Source: Clostridium sp. (GTDB taxonomy: Bacteria > Bacillota > Clostridia > Clostridiales > Clostridiaceae). From it: a stretch of 45,190 nt of DNA. The stretch lies in assembly GCF_030532265.1 (NCBI RefSeq), contig NZ_JAUNLM010000014.1, positions 1 to 45,190 on the forward strand. The letters run 5' to 3'. Position numbers and translations under genes: made by a program. The notes below the pieces were generated by a model. It was not told the origin of the DNA and did no database searches. It was given only the letters and a program-made list of their open reading frames with translations. Below are positions 9,330 through 17,445 of the stretch, one piece after another (position 1 is the stretch's first letter; each line of letters begins with the position of its first letter).

Positions 9330-10259
9330 ATGAAAATTGCAATTGCTGGAGCCGGTGCAATGGGCTCACGTTTTGGGTATATGCTACATGAAGCAGGTAA
9401 TGAAGTTTTATTAATAGATTTATGGAAAGAACATGTAGATACTATCAATAAAAAAGGATTAACAATTGAGGAAAATAAAATAAGTAAACAAGTTAATATT
9501 AAAGCTGTATTACCTAAAGATGCAAAAGAAACACCAGATTTAGTTATACTTTTTACTAAATCAATGGGGCTTGAAAGTATGTTAGAATCTATAAAAGGAA
9601 TTTTAGGTAAAGATACAAAGGTATTGTGTTTATTAAATGGATTAGGACATGAAGATACAGTTGCAAAGCATGTTGATAAGAAAAATATTTTTATGGGAGT
9701 AACTTTATGGACAGCTGGATTAGTAGGTCCAGGACATGTTACATTAACAGGTGATGGTAGTTTAGAGGTACAAAATATTTATCCTAACATGGATAATGAA
9801 GCAAAGAAAATTTGCAGGGTTTTAAATAAAGCTGGTTTAAATGCACATTATAGCGAGAATGTTTTATTTTCTATATGGCGTAAGGCATGTGTTAATGGAA
9901 CGTTAAATAGTTGCTGTACAATTTTAGATTGCAATATAAAAGAATTTGGTGAAATTAAAGAATCTGCAAGTATTATACGTAAAATAATTAAAGAATTCTC
10001 TGAAGTTGCTAAATATTATGGAGTAAAGCTTGATGTTGAAGAAATTGCTAAAGGAATTGAGAATATTTATGATCCAAATAAGGCTGGGGAGCATTATCCA
10101 TCAATGCATCAAGATTTAATTCAACATCATCGTCTTACAGAAATTGATTATATTAATGGGTATGTATCAAGAAAGGCTAAAGAATTAAATATAAATACTC
10201 CTTATAATGATTTGATTACTAGTTTTATTCATGGAAAAGAGCAATTATTAGTTAAATAA
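9330..10259 (+). CDS. Ketopantoate reductase-like protein (PanE/ApbA family)
   Basis: This 309-residue protein has the N-terminal Rossmann motif GAGAMGS directly after the start (MKIAIAGAGAMG) and the family's C-terminal helical domain with a conserved Lys-Asn block (WRKACVNGTLN). The reaction of the family is NADPH reduction of 2-dehydropantoate to pantoate in CoA synthesis; stand-alone paralogues may use other 2-oxo acids. I chose the ATG at 9330, since AGGAGAG lies just upstream and the Rossmann strand starts there; an in-frame TTG at 9297 would add 11 atypical residues. No other pantothenate gene is adjacent. Confidence 0.82.
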   Translation: MKIAIAGAGAMGSRFGYMLHEAGNEVLLIDLWKEHVDTINKKGLTIEENKISKQVNIKAVLPKDAKETPDLVILFTKSMGLESMLESIKGILGKDTKVLCLLNGLGHEDTVAKHVDKKNIFMGVTLWTAGLVGPGHVTLTGDGSLEVQNIYPNMDNEAKKICRVLNKAGLNAHYSENVLFSIWRKACVNGTLNSCCTILDCNIKEFGEIKESASIIRKIIKEFSEVAKYYGVKLDVEEIAKGIENIYDPNKAGEHYPSMHQDLIQHHRLTEIDYINGYVSRKAKELNINTPYNDLITSFIHGKEQLLVK

Positions 10260-10279
10260 ATATAAAAATCAATAATAAA

Positions 10280-10315
10280 GGATATACTCAAAATATTGAG
10301 TATATCCTATTTTTA
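10280..10315. terminator. Bidirectional terminator between convergent genes
   Basis: GGATATACTCAA / TTGAGTATATCC is a perfect inverted repeat with a T run on the plus side and an A-rich flank on the other. It lies between the PanE-like gene and the convergent gene ending at 10327. Confidence 0.85.
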
Positions 10316-10326
10316 TAAAATAAATA

Positions 10327-10890
10327 TTATTTAGAAATTTTCTCATAAATTATAGGGCTTTCAAATCCAAAGGTTATTTTTCCATCTTTTTTAAATACTT
10401 CACTAACTTCTAAAATATTATCTTTTACGGTTTCTTTTAAAATAAATGTTGTTTCTGAATTAAAATAGCTTATGCTTTCCCCTTTAAATTCACCATTTTT
10501 ATAAATATAAGTCATTGGGGTGAATTTTTCAGATATTTTTAAGTCATTAAAATTCATTTTTAAATTTAAATTATCATTTCTAAAGTCTTCTTTTTTAATA
10601 TTATTAGGAATATCATATGAAGTTAAAACAATATTTCCATCAGCATTTAAGTTGAATAAGAATAAGTGTGGAAGAGAGTTTTTAAAGTTACCTATTTCGT
10701 AATAGCTTTCTTCCAATACAAAAAATCCATGAAAATTAGTAGGAATATTAAAAATTTTATCGTTGCAAATACCATTTATATGCATAGCTTTAGGATGAAT
10801 TAATTTATTTTCCTTTAGTTCTAGACTTACTTGATTCTTGTTGTCAAAAGTTCCACATAAATTATTTATAAAAGTATTTAAAATATTCAA
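10327..10890 (-). CDS. Unknown protein, faint CpcT/CpeT resemblance
   Basis: A 187-residue soluble protein with no signal peptide or membrane segment. The start is set at a TTG at 10890-10888, because the strong site GGAGGTG lies six bases upstream; a TTG five codons earlier overlaps that site and is unlikely. The opening (LCGTFDNKNQ) and a later HPKAM recall the first strand of the CpcT/CpeT beta-barrel family, which bind bilins in cyanobacteria and have uncharacterised relatives elsewhere. The match is weak. The protein alternates short beta-like stretches (FHGFFVLEESYYEIG, LFLFNLNADGNIVLTSYD), as a lipocalin-like barrel would. Confidence 0.6.
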   Translation of the reverse strand: MNILNTFINNLCGTFDNKNQVSLELKENKLIHPKAMHINGICNDKIFNIPTNFHGFFVLEESYYEIGNFKNSLPHLFLFNLNADGNIVLTSYDIPNNIKKEDFRNDNLNLKMNFNDLKISEKFTPMTYIYKNGEFKGESISYFNSETTFILKETVKDNILEVSEVFKKDGKITFGFESPIIYEKISK

Positions 10891-11007
10891 GATTAACACC
10901 TCCAAATAAATTCTATAAATTAAGTATATTACTTTGAATATACATAAGATAGAAGAAATATAAATAATTATATAATTTTAAATCTTTAAGATAATGGAGA
11001 AGGAGAT

Positions 11008-11397
11008 ATGAGCATTCAATCAAAGATAATTGATAAATTAATAAAGATAAATATCCATAAATGTGAGAAAGGAAAAATTATTATGGAAATGAGGTGTTTA
11101 AGAAATATTGATAGTAAATATAACAAGTATGAGAAGCTTTTTAAGAAGGCTATATCAAAATTAAATGGAATTACAGAAGTTTATTTAGATTCGAATAATG
11201 GTTTTGTAATTATAAATTATGATGAAAATAAGCAGAATAAAGAAAACATAATTGATTGGGCATATAAAATTAGGAAAATAGGAATAGAAAATGTAGACTT
11301 GATAAAAAATAAAGGGAGAGACAATTTACCTTATGTAGTAAAAATTTTAGAAAAAAAGTTAGAAATAGAAGCAAAAAAGTATTTGTTAAAAAAATAA
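11008..11397 (+). CDS. Small protein with an HMA-like fold, unknown function
   Basis: A 129-residue basic protein that starts at an ATG six bases after AAGGAG. The segment from about residue 50 to 95 (KLNGITEVYLDSNNGFVIINYD and the helix after it, given here only in outline) has the strand-helix pattern of heavy-metal-associated domains: a helix, then 'GI-x-V', then a hairpin ending in 'NYD'. The CxxC metal-binding pair of true HMA domains is absent, as in the non-metal HMA_2-like proteins. The only cysteines are near residues 19 and 30. Function unknown. Confidence 0.55.
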   Translation: MSIQSKIIDKLIKINIHKCEKGKIIMEMRCLRNIDSKYNKYEKLFKKAISKLNGITEVYLDSNNGFVIINYDENKQNKENIIDWAYKIRKIGIENVDLIKNKGRDNLPYVVKILEKKLEIEAKKYLLKK

Positions 11398-11523
11398 CTA
11401 ACAAAAATCGACAAAGTTCAAAGCGTTGGTATAACTAGCTTAATAAGACTTTTTACGACATAAAAATACAAGGTATTGTTAAATATATAACAATAGCAAT
11501 AAAAATAGTTAAAATTTTAACAT

Positions 11524-11544
11524 ATTCAAACCAAAGGTTTGAAT
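11524..11544. promoter_or_regulatory. 9-bp palindrome upstream of the CorC-like gene
   Basis: ATTCAAACC-AAA-GGTTTGAAT is a perfect inverted repeat. It lies about 30 bases before a TATAAT (11575-11580) that looks like the -10 of the CorC-like gene, so it is placed like an operator; no T run follows, so it is not a terminator. No regulator is known. Confidence 0.45.
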
Positions 11545-11624
11545 TTGTATATATGTAAATCTTTTTCTCTATGATATAATGAAAAATAATATATTTAATT
11601 TGAATTATGGGAGAGTGATAATTT

Positions 11625-12875
11625 TTGGACTCTAGTTATACGGGACAAATAATTTTATTAATAGTGCTACTTATTCTTTCTGGATTCTTTTCAATGTCAG
11701 AAACAGCATTAATGTCTTTAAGTAAAATTAGAATTAGACACATGGTTGAAGAAGGGGTAAAAGGAGCTAAGCTCGTAGAAAAATTAATAGAAGATCCAAA
11801 TAAGCTTTTAGGAGCTATTTTAATAGGAAATAATATAGTTAATATAGGTTCATCTGCTATAGCTACTTCGTTGGCTGTTAAGATTTCAGGTGGAAGTGAA
11901 TCAGCTGTTGCTATTGTTACAGGAGTAATGACGGTTCTTATACTTATATTTGGTGAAATTACACCTAAGTCTATTGCAAAACAAAAATCAGAAAATGTAT
12001 CATTAAAAGTTAGCAAACCAATAAAATTTTGTGTTTTTATTTTTAAACCCTTTGTATCCATATTTACTGTTGTGTCAGCAGTATTTATTAAACTTTTAGG
12101 GGGAGACCCAAAAGCTACTGAACCATTTATTACAGAAGAAGAGCTTAAGACAATGGTTGGTGTAAGCGAAGAAGAAGGTGTACTTGAAGATGTTGAAAAA
12201 GAGATGATATTTAATGTTTTTGATTTTGGTGATTTACAGGTTAAAGATGTAATGGTTCAAAGAGTTGATATTACTGCTGTAGAAGTTAATTCAAGTTATG
12301 AAGAACTTATGAAAGTAATAAAAGAAGATCAATTTTCAAGAATTCCTGTTTATGATGATACAATAGATGATGTAGTTGGAATAATAAATGTTAAAGATCT
12401 TATTATAGCTGGATATGAAGGTGAAGAATTTGATGCTAAAAAATATATGCGTGAACCTTTATATACGTTTGAATTTAAAAAAATAATTGAACTTTTTAAT
12501 GAAATGAAAAAATCTAGAAATCATATGGCTGTTGTTCTTGATGAGTATGGTGGTACAGTAGGAATTGTTACAATTGAAGATTTAGTAGAAGAAATAGTTG
12601 GTGATATTGAAGATGAATATGATAAAGAAAGAGAAATGATTGAAGTCATTAAAGAAGATGAATATGTTGTTGATGGAAGTGCTAGGCTAGATGATGTTAG
12701 TGATCTTATTGGAGTTAATATGGAGTCAGAAGAATTTGATTCTGTAGGTGGTTTAATTATTGGAGAACTTGGTACAATTCCTAGTAAGGGCCAAGAAGTA
12801 ATGATTGGAAAGATAAGATTTGTAGTTGAAGAAGTTGAAAAAAATAGAATTTTAAAGGTAAGAATATATACTTAA
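11625..12875 (+). CDS. CorC/HlyC-type membrane protein (CNNM, CBS pair)
   Basis: This 416-residue protein has a CNNM (DUF21) membrane domain of about four segments in residues 1-150 (MSETALMSLSKIRIRHM, GNNIVNIGSSAIAT), a pair of CBS domains (about residues 205-325) and a C-terminal CorC_HlyC domain (DGSARLDDVSDLIG). The family is annotated as hemolysin but is more likely a Mg2+/Co2+ or Na+-coupled exporter. The start is a TTG at 11625 with GGGAGAG upstream. It lies upstream of tadA and lgt and could share a transcript. Confidence 0.88.
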   Translation: MDSSYTGQIILLIVLLILSGFFSMSETALMSLSKIRIRHMVEEGVKGAKLVEKLIEDPNKLLGAILIGNNIVNIGSSAIATSLAVKISGGSESAVAIVTGVMTVLILIFGEITPKSIAKQKSENVSLKVSKPIKFCVFIFKPFVSIFTVVSAVFIKLLGGDPKATEPFITEEELKTMVGVSEEEGVLEDVEKEMIFNVFDFGDLQVKDVMVQRVDITAVEVNSSYEELMKVIKEDQFSRIPVYDDTIDDVVGIINVKDLIIAGYEGEEFDAKKYMREPLYTFEFKKIIELFNEMKKSRNHMAVVLDEYGGTVGIVTIEDLVEEIVGDIEDEYDKEREMIEVIKEDEYVVDGSARLDDVSDLIGVNMESEEFDSVGGLIIGELGTIPSKGQEVMIGKIRFVVEEVEKNRILKVRIYT

Positions 12876-12881
12876 AGTTAG

Positions 12882-12900
12882 AGGACAGATAATCTGTCCT
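12882..12900 (+). other. Short hairpin between CorC-like gene and tadA
   Basis: AGGACAGAT/ATCTGTCCT forms a compact palindrome in the 51-base gap, followed by TTAATTATATTT. The T run is weak, so it is a leaky terminator or an RNA-processing stem. Confidence 0.5.
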
Positions 12901-12926
12901 TTAATTATATTTAAAGTGGTGATTAT

Positions 12927-13379
12927 TTGGATTATATGAAATTAGCTATTGATGAAGGGAAAAAAGCATTAAACTTAATGGAAGTACCTGTTGGAGCTAT
13001 TATAGTAAAAGATGATGAAATTATTGGAAGTGGGTATAATCTTAAAGAAACTAAAAAAAGTGTTATATCTCATGCTGAAATTATTGCAATAGAAAATGCT
13101 TGCAAAACTATTGGGGATTGGAGACTTAATGGAGCTTCTATGTATGTTACTTTAGAGCCTTGCCCTATGTGTGCTAGTGCTATAATTCAAAGTAGAATTT
13201 CTAAATTATACATAGGTACATTTAATAAGGATATGGGGGCGTGTGGAACGGTTGTAGATATTGTAAATAATAAATATTTAGATACTTTTATTGATATTGA
13301 ATGGGTATATAATGAAGAGTGTAGCAACTTATTAAAAGAATTTTTTAGGAAGAGAAGAAAAGAGAAAAACTTAAAATAG
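12927..13379 (+). CDS. tadA: tRNA-specific adenosine deaminase
   Basis: This 150-residue enzyme deaminates A34 of tRNA-Arg(ACG) to inosine. The zinc site is complete: H49-A-E51, with the catalytic Glu, and P78-C79-P-M-C82. The length is normal for TadA. The start is a TTG at 12927; GTGGTG upstream serves as a modest ribosome site. The tadA position close to the SRP RNA and dnaX is conserved in many Firmicutes, here separated from them by lgt and the element. Confidence 0.93.
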   Translation: MDYMKLAIDEGKKALNLMEVPVGAIIVKDDEIIGSGYNLKETKKSVISHAEIIAIENACKTIGDWRLNGASMYVTLEPCPMCASAIIQSRISKLYIGTFNKDMGACGTVVDIVNNKYLDTFIDIEWVYNEECSNLLKEFFRKRRKEKNLK

Positions 13380-13393
13380 AAAGGAGAAATTTT

Positions 13394-14179
13394 ATGAATG
13401 ATCCTGTAGCTTTTAAAATATTTGGCTTTGATATCATGTGGTATGGTGTATTAATAGGATTTGGTATAATATTAGCATTTATATTAGCTTATTTTAATTC
13501 TAAAAGAAAAGGTTTAAAGTTTGAAAACTTAATAGATATATTTTTAATTGCATTTCCTTGTGCAATAATAGGTGCTAGAGTTTATTATGTGATATTTGAA
13601 TGGAGCAATTATAAACATAATTTTATTGATATATTTAATATAAGACAAGGTGGTCTTGCTATTCATGGTGGACTTATAGGAGCTTTTTTAGCTGCTTTTA
13701 TTTATACTAAGATTAAAAAGATAAATTTTTTAGCTTATGCAGATTTAGTTGCACCATCAATAATATTAGCTCAAGGGATTGGACGATGGGGTAACTTTAT
13801 GAATAGTGAAGCTCATGGAGGACTTGTTTCTAAGGAATTTATATCAAAATTTCCATTATTTATTCAACGTGGTATGTTTATAGATGGTGAGTATTATCAC
13901 CCAACCTTTTTATATGAATCAATATGGGATTTATTAGTTTGTATAGTATTGGTTATTATACTTTATAAAGTAAAAAAAGGATATGAAGGCATTGTAATAA
14001 GTTCTTATATGATTTTATATTCATTAGGAAGATTTTTTATAGAGGGGTTAAGAACAGATAGCTTAATGTTTTTTGGGTTTAGAATAGCTCAATTAATTTC
14101 ATTTGCAGGAATTATTTTAGGTATAATATTTATTATAATTATTATAAGGAAAAATAAAGAGAGAATGATTTTTGGATAA
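13394..14179 (+). CDS. lgt: Prolipoprotein diacylglyceryl transferase
   Basis: This 261-residue membrane enzyme moves diacylglycerol from phosphatidylglycerol to the lipobox cysteine of lipoproteins. It has about seven membrane segments, the Lgt signature [13 protein letters not shown] near residue 130, and the conserved HPTFLYES block and [11 protein letters not shown] near the end. AGAAAGGAG lies before the ATG, 14 bases after tadA, so the two genes are probably cotranscribed. Its product would lipidate the binding protein encoded at 273. Confidence 0.94.
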   Translation: MNDPVAFKIFGFDIMWYGVLIGFGIILAFILAYFNSKRKGLKFENLIDIFLIAFPCAIIGARVYYVIFEWSNYKHNFIDIFNIRQGGLAIHGGLIGAFLAAFIYTKIKKINFLAYADLVAPSIILAQGIGRWGNFMNSEAHGGLVSKEFISKFPLFIQRGMFIDGEYYHPTFLYESIWDLLVCIVLVIILYKVKKGYEGIVISSYMILYSLGRFFIEGLRTDSLMFFGFRIAQLISFAGIILGIIFIIIIIRKNKERMIFG

Positions 14180-14186
14180 AATTTAT

Positions 14187-14225
14187 AAAAGCTAATGTAT
14201 ATAATTATATACATTAGTTTTTATT
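14187..14225 (+). terminator. Terminator after lgt
   Basis: CTAATGTATATAA / TTATATACATTAG is a perfect palindrome between AAAAG and a T run, eight bases after the lgt stop. Confidence 0.85.
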
Positions 14226-14288
14226 TATGTAAAATTAATAATTTTTTGATATAATTTAAAATAAATATTTTTAGTTAGGGGATATACT

Positions 14289-14504
14289 ATGGAAATGAGA
14301 AAAATATCTAATGTACTAACTGTAATAGAATTGTTAGTACTTATTTGTATAATATTTGTTGCAAAAACAGGAGTAATAAGAATTGCTTTATTTGTATTTT
14401 TAATGCCTATTTTACTTATAAATGGTCAAATGAAAAAACAAATGTTTAAAGAGGAAAAGGAAAATAGAGATAAAGAATTAAATGAAACAGAAGATAAAAA
14501 ATAA
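14289..14504 (+). CDS. Small membrane protein with charged tail, unknown
   Basis: A 71-residue protein with two hydrophobic segments (about residues 8-25 and 29-47) and a strongly charged C-terminal tail rich in Lys and Glu. TTAGGGG lies before the ATG. No family is recognised. It lies between lgt and the tRNA-Ser promoter. Confidence 0.6.
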   Translation: MEMRKISNVLTVIELLVLICIIFVAKTGVIRIALFVFLMPILLINGQMKKQMFKEEKENRDKELNETEDKK

Positions 14505-14565
14505 TAAGAAATTTATAGTTAATTATTTTATGTATTAATACTTTTTAATAAAGAAAATGTTTCTA

Positions 14566-14594
14566 TTGAACTAAAATAACATTTATGATAGAAT
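14566..14594 (+). promoter_or_regulatory. Native promoter of the tRNA-Ser/SRP RNA unit
   Basis: TTGAAC, a 17-base spacer and TAGAAT lie about 92 bases before the tRNA-Ser 5' end. It now faces only the truncated tRNA copy at the left end of the element. Confidence 0.55.
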
Positions 14595-14685
14595 GAAACA
14601 GTATTAAAATTTAATACGTTTATAATATAATTTATATATTAAGATTTAGATAGGTTAAACTATTTAAGCTTAAGTTTTTTAATCT

Positions 14686-14751
14686 GGAGAGATGTCCGAG
14701 TGGTCGAAGGAGCACGCCTGGAACGCGTGTGTAGGGGAAACTCTACCGTGG
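14686..14751 (+). pseudogene. Truncated tRNA-Ser(GGA) copy, left attachment site (attL)
   Basis: These 66 bases equal the 5' part of the tRNA-Ser gene at 31330 base for base: acceptor 5' strand, D-arm, anticodon arm (GGA) and variable arm. After 14751 the sequence diverges and the T-arm, 3' acceptor strand and CCA are missing, so no functional tRNA can form. It is the chromosomal half of the gene left at the int-proximal end of the insertion. Confidence 0.9.
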
Positions 14752-14814
14752 TCAATCCAATTTTGTAGATAAATCAAGGGTTCACGAGGAATCTATTTAA
14801 AAATAAGAGATGTG

Positions 14815-14865
14815 TAAGGAATACGATATTTTGAATAAAAATCAAATAATCGTGTTCCTTTTTTG
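14815..14865 (+). terminator. Terminator just inside the left end of the element
   Basis: AAGGAATACGAT pairs with ATCGTGTTCCTT (one G-T pair), with further inner pairing of TTTTGA/TCAAAT, and a run of six T follows. It would stop transcripts entering from the chromosomal tRNA promoter before the integrase gene. Confidence 0.8.
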
Positions 14866-14917
14866 ATGCCTAAAATTAAGTTTTAGAATACTAAAATTTA
14901 GCTTTAGGAGAGAGAAT

Positions 14918-15856
14918 ATGAGAAAGAAAATAGCATTGAAAAATAACAAAAAGAAATTTAGTGAAGGTTATGATGAATTTATAAATTACTGTAAGGTTAG
15001 AAATTTAAGACCAGCAACTATAAAACATTATAATGATATTATTAAATATACTTGGAATGACTATTTTAATGCAGATAGATATATAGATGAAATTAATTTA
15101 AAGACAATTGAAGGATTCATAATTTACTGTAAGAGTAAAGGTCAAAAAGAGGTAAGCATAAATACAAATATCAGAGGCATTAGAGCAGTATTATATTATT
15201 TTATGAAGTTAGATTATTTAGATGAATTTAAAATATCTGAAATAAAGCAAAATAAAGATATTATAGAAACTTATACGAAGGAAGAAATAGAAGTTTTATT
15301 AAAAAAGCCTAATATTAAGAAATGCCCATTTTATGAGTATAGAAATTGGGTTATTTGTAACTTCTTATTAGCAACAGGATGTAGAGCAAGTACATTAGTG
15401 AACATAAAAGTTAAAGATATAGATTTAGATAATGGATTAATATACTATAGTCATACAAAAAATAGAAAACAACAAGCAGTACCAATTAGTGGAACATTGC
15501 AAGTGATTTTAGTTGAATATATAGCTTATATAAGTGATAATGAGTATTTATTCCCTAATGCATATGGAGAACAATTAAAGCCAGGAAGTTTATCTCATAC
15601 TCTTATGAATTATAATCGTAGACGAGGTATAGAAAAAACAGGATGTCATAGATGGAGACATACATTTGCAAAGATGATGATTTTAAATGGATCTGATGTC
15701 TTTAGATTACAAAAAATGCTTGGACATAGTGATATGAAAATAGTTAAAAACTATGTAAATATGTTTTCTACAGACTTACAAGAGAATTTTGATAGATTTA
15801 ATCCATTAGAAACTGTTCAACAAAAGAAAAAAGAGTATATAAAAATAAAAAAATAG
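14918..15856 (+). CDS. Tyrosine recombinase/integrase of the element
   Basis: This 312-residue enzyme should catalyse site-specific recombination at tRNA-Ser. It has an N-terminal SAM-like DNA-binding domain (about residues 15-110) and a C-terminal catalytic domain with R156 (GCRAS), H244-x-x-R247 (HRWR), H270 (LGH) and nucleophile Y279 (KNYVN). It is shorter than many phage integrases, lacks an arm-binding domain and looks XerC/D-like. GGAGAG precedes the ATG. No excisionase gene lies next to it. Confidence 0.93.
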   Translation: MRKKIALKNNKKKFSEGYDEFINYCKVRNLRPATIKHYNDIIKYTWNDYFNADRYIDEINLKTIEGFIIYCKSKGQKEVSINTNIRGIRAVLYYFMKLDYLDEFKISEIKQNKDIIETYTKEEIEVLLKKPNIKKCPFYEYRNWVICNFLLATGCRASTLVNIKVKDIDLDNGLIYYSHTKNRKQQAVPISGTLQVILVEYIAYISDNEYLFPNAYGEQLKPGSLSHTLMNYNRRRGIEKTGCHRWRHTFAKMMILNGSDVFRLQKMLGHSDMKIVKNYVNMFSTDLQENFDRFNPLETVQQKKKEYIKIKK

Positions 15857-15871
15857 ACTACTGTCAATACA

Positions 15872-15928
15872 TTAAAAAGATTTTTGATAATTATAGTTTT
15901 TATAGTTATTAAGAGTCTTTTTTATTAA
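15872..15928 (+). terminator. Probable terminator after the integrase
   Basis: AAAAAGA and GATAATTATA pair imperfectly with TATAGTTATTAA and TCTTTTTT. The stem is imperfect but the run of T at the end is strong. Confidence 0.5.
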
Positions 15929-16016
15929 TCATAAAATTAAAGTATTTGTTAAGTAAATTTTATTATAATAAAATATATATGTGTAAATTTGTAAATTTAG
16001 GAGTTGAATATAGATA

Positions 16017-17434
16017 ATGATAAACTTTCAAGACAAGGTTAATTTAATATGGAATAATGCAGAGAAGTTAAGAGGTGTATATAAAAAGGAGCAATACGGT
16101 AATGTTATTCTTCCTATGTGTGTATTAAGAAGATTTGATTGTGTACTATCTAAAACTAAGGAAGATGTTTTAAATGAGAATGAAAAATATAAATCACTTC
16201 CAGAGGAAGCAAGAGAGCAAATATTAATAAGAGTCTCAAATGAAAGTTTCTTTAATACAAGTAAGTTTGATTTTAAGAAACTTTTAGATGATTCAGATAA
16301 TATAGCTGATAATTTAAGAGATTATATAAATGGATTCTCTAAAAGTGCAAGAGAAATAATAGAGTATTTTGATTTTGATAAAGAAATAGATAAGATGGAC
16401 AGTTATTATTTGTTGAGCATTTAGTTAGTAAGATGAAAAATGATGAAGAAGGATCAAGAATAGCAATAATAATGAATGGCTCTCCATTATTTACAGGAGA
16501 TGCAGGAAGTGGAGAAAGTGAAATAAGAAGATATGTTTTAGAAAATGATTTAGTAGAAGGTATAGTAGCTATGCCAGAACAACTTTTCTATAATACAGGA
16601 ATATCAACATATGTTTGGATCTTAACTAACAAGAAATCTGATGAAAGAAAAGGAAAAGTACAACTTGTAAATGCAGTAGATTTTTATGAAAAGATGAGAA
16701 AGTCTATGGGAAATAAAAGAAATCAAATTTCAAATAGCCAAATAGATGAAATAGTTAGAATATATGGTCAGTTCAAAGAAGGAGAAAATTGCAAAATATT
16801 TGATAATGAGGACTTTGGATATAAAAAGATAACTGTTGAAAGACCTTTGAAAATGAGCTTTAAAATAACAAATGAAACTATAAGTAAAGTTAAAGAAAGT
16901 AATATATTTAAAAAGATTGCAAGTTCAAGAAAAATAGGAGAAGCAGGTGAAATCGAAATAGAAGAAGGTAAAAAACTTCAAAATAGTATAATTTCTATAT
17001 TAAATGATCTAAGAAGTGAAGAAATTTACTTAAATAAAGAAGAATTTACTGAAAAACTGAAAAAAGCTTTTAAAGAAGAAAACATTAAAGTAAGTGCAGG
17101 AGTATTAAAAGGAATACTTCAAGGACTTGGGCAAAAAGATGAAAAAGCAGAAGTTTCAAGAGATTCTAAAGGAAATTTAGAGGCAGATCCAGATTTAAGA
17201 GATACAGAAAATGTACCATTAAAGGAAAATATACAAGAGTATATGGCAAGAGAAGTTATTCCACATGTAAATGATGCTTGGATAGATAAGAAGAAAACGA
17301 AAATAGGATATGAGATACCATTTACAAGATATTTCTATAAGTATACTGCTTTAAGAAGTTCAGAAGATATAATGAAAGATATAAGAGATATTGAAAAAAA
17401 TATAAATGAGAAGTTAGAAAGACTTTTAGGATAG
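16017..17434 (+). pseudogene. hsdM: Type I modification subunit HsdM with internal deletion
   Basis: Two reading frames together make a broken HsdM. Frame one, 16017-16424, encodes the N-terminal helical domain (NLIWNNAEKLRG, LPMCVLRRFD). Frame two, open from about 16394 with its first ATG at 16433 to 17434, resumes at the tail of the methyltransferase domain (LLFVEHLVSKMK, then RIAIIMNGSPLFTGDAGSGE). The SAM-binding motif I and the NPPF/Y catalytic motif IV, which belong between them, are absent; roughly 200 residues are missing by family length. The join falls in GATGGACAG, which fits both flanks in different frames, so a deletion across a short repeat with a -1 shift explains it. No methylation activity is expected. 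Confidence 0.88.
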
Positions 17435-17445
17435 GTGATGAAAAA

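Noticed and set aside
11636-12061. A 141-codon open frame on the minus strand within the CorC-like gene
   Set aside because: It is antisense to a strongly supported coding sequence, has no ribosome site and resembles no protein.
14686-14751. A second functional tRNA-Ser gene
   Set aside because: The T-arm, 3' acceptor strand and CCA are missing after the divergence point, so it is the attL fragment only.
16433-17434. A stand-alone short methylase gene
   Set aside because: It lacks SAM and catalytic motifs and continues the HsdM fold from a broken upstream frame; treated as part of the hsdM pseudogene.
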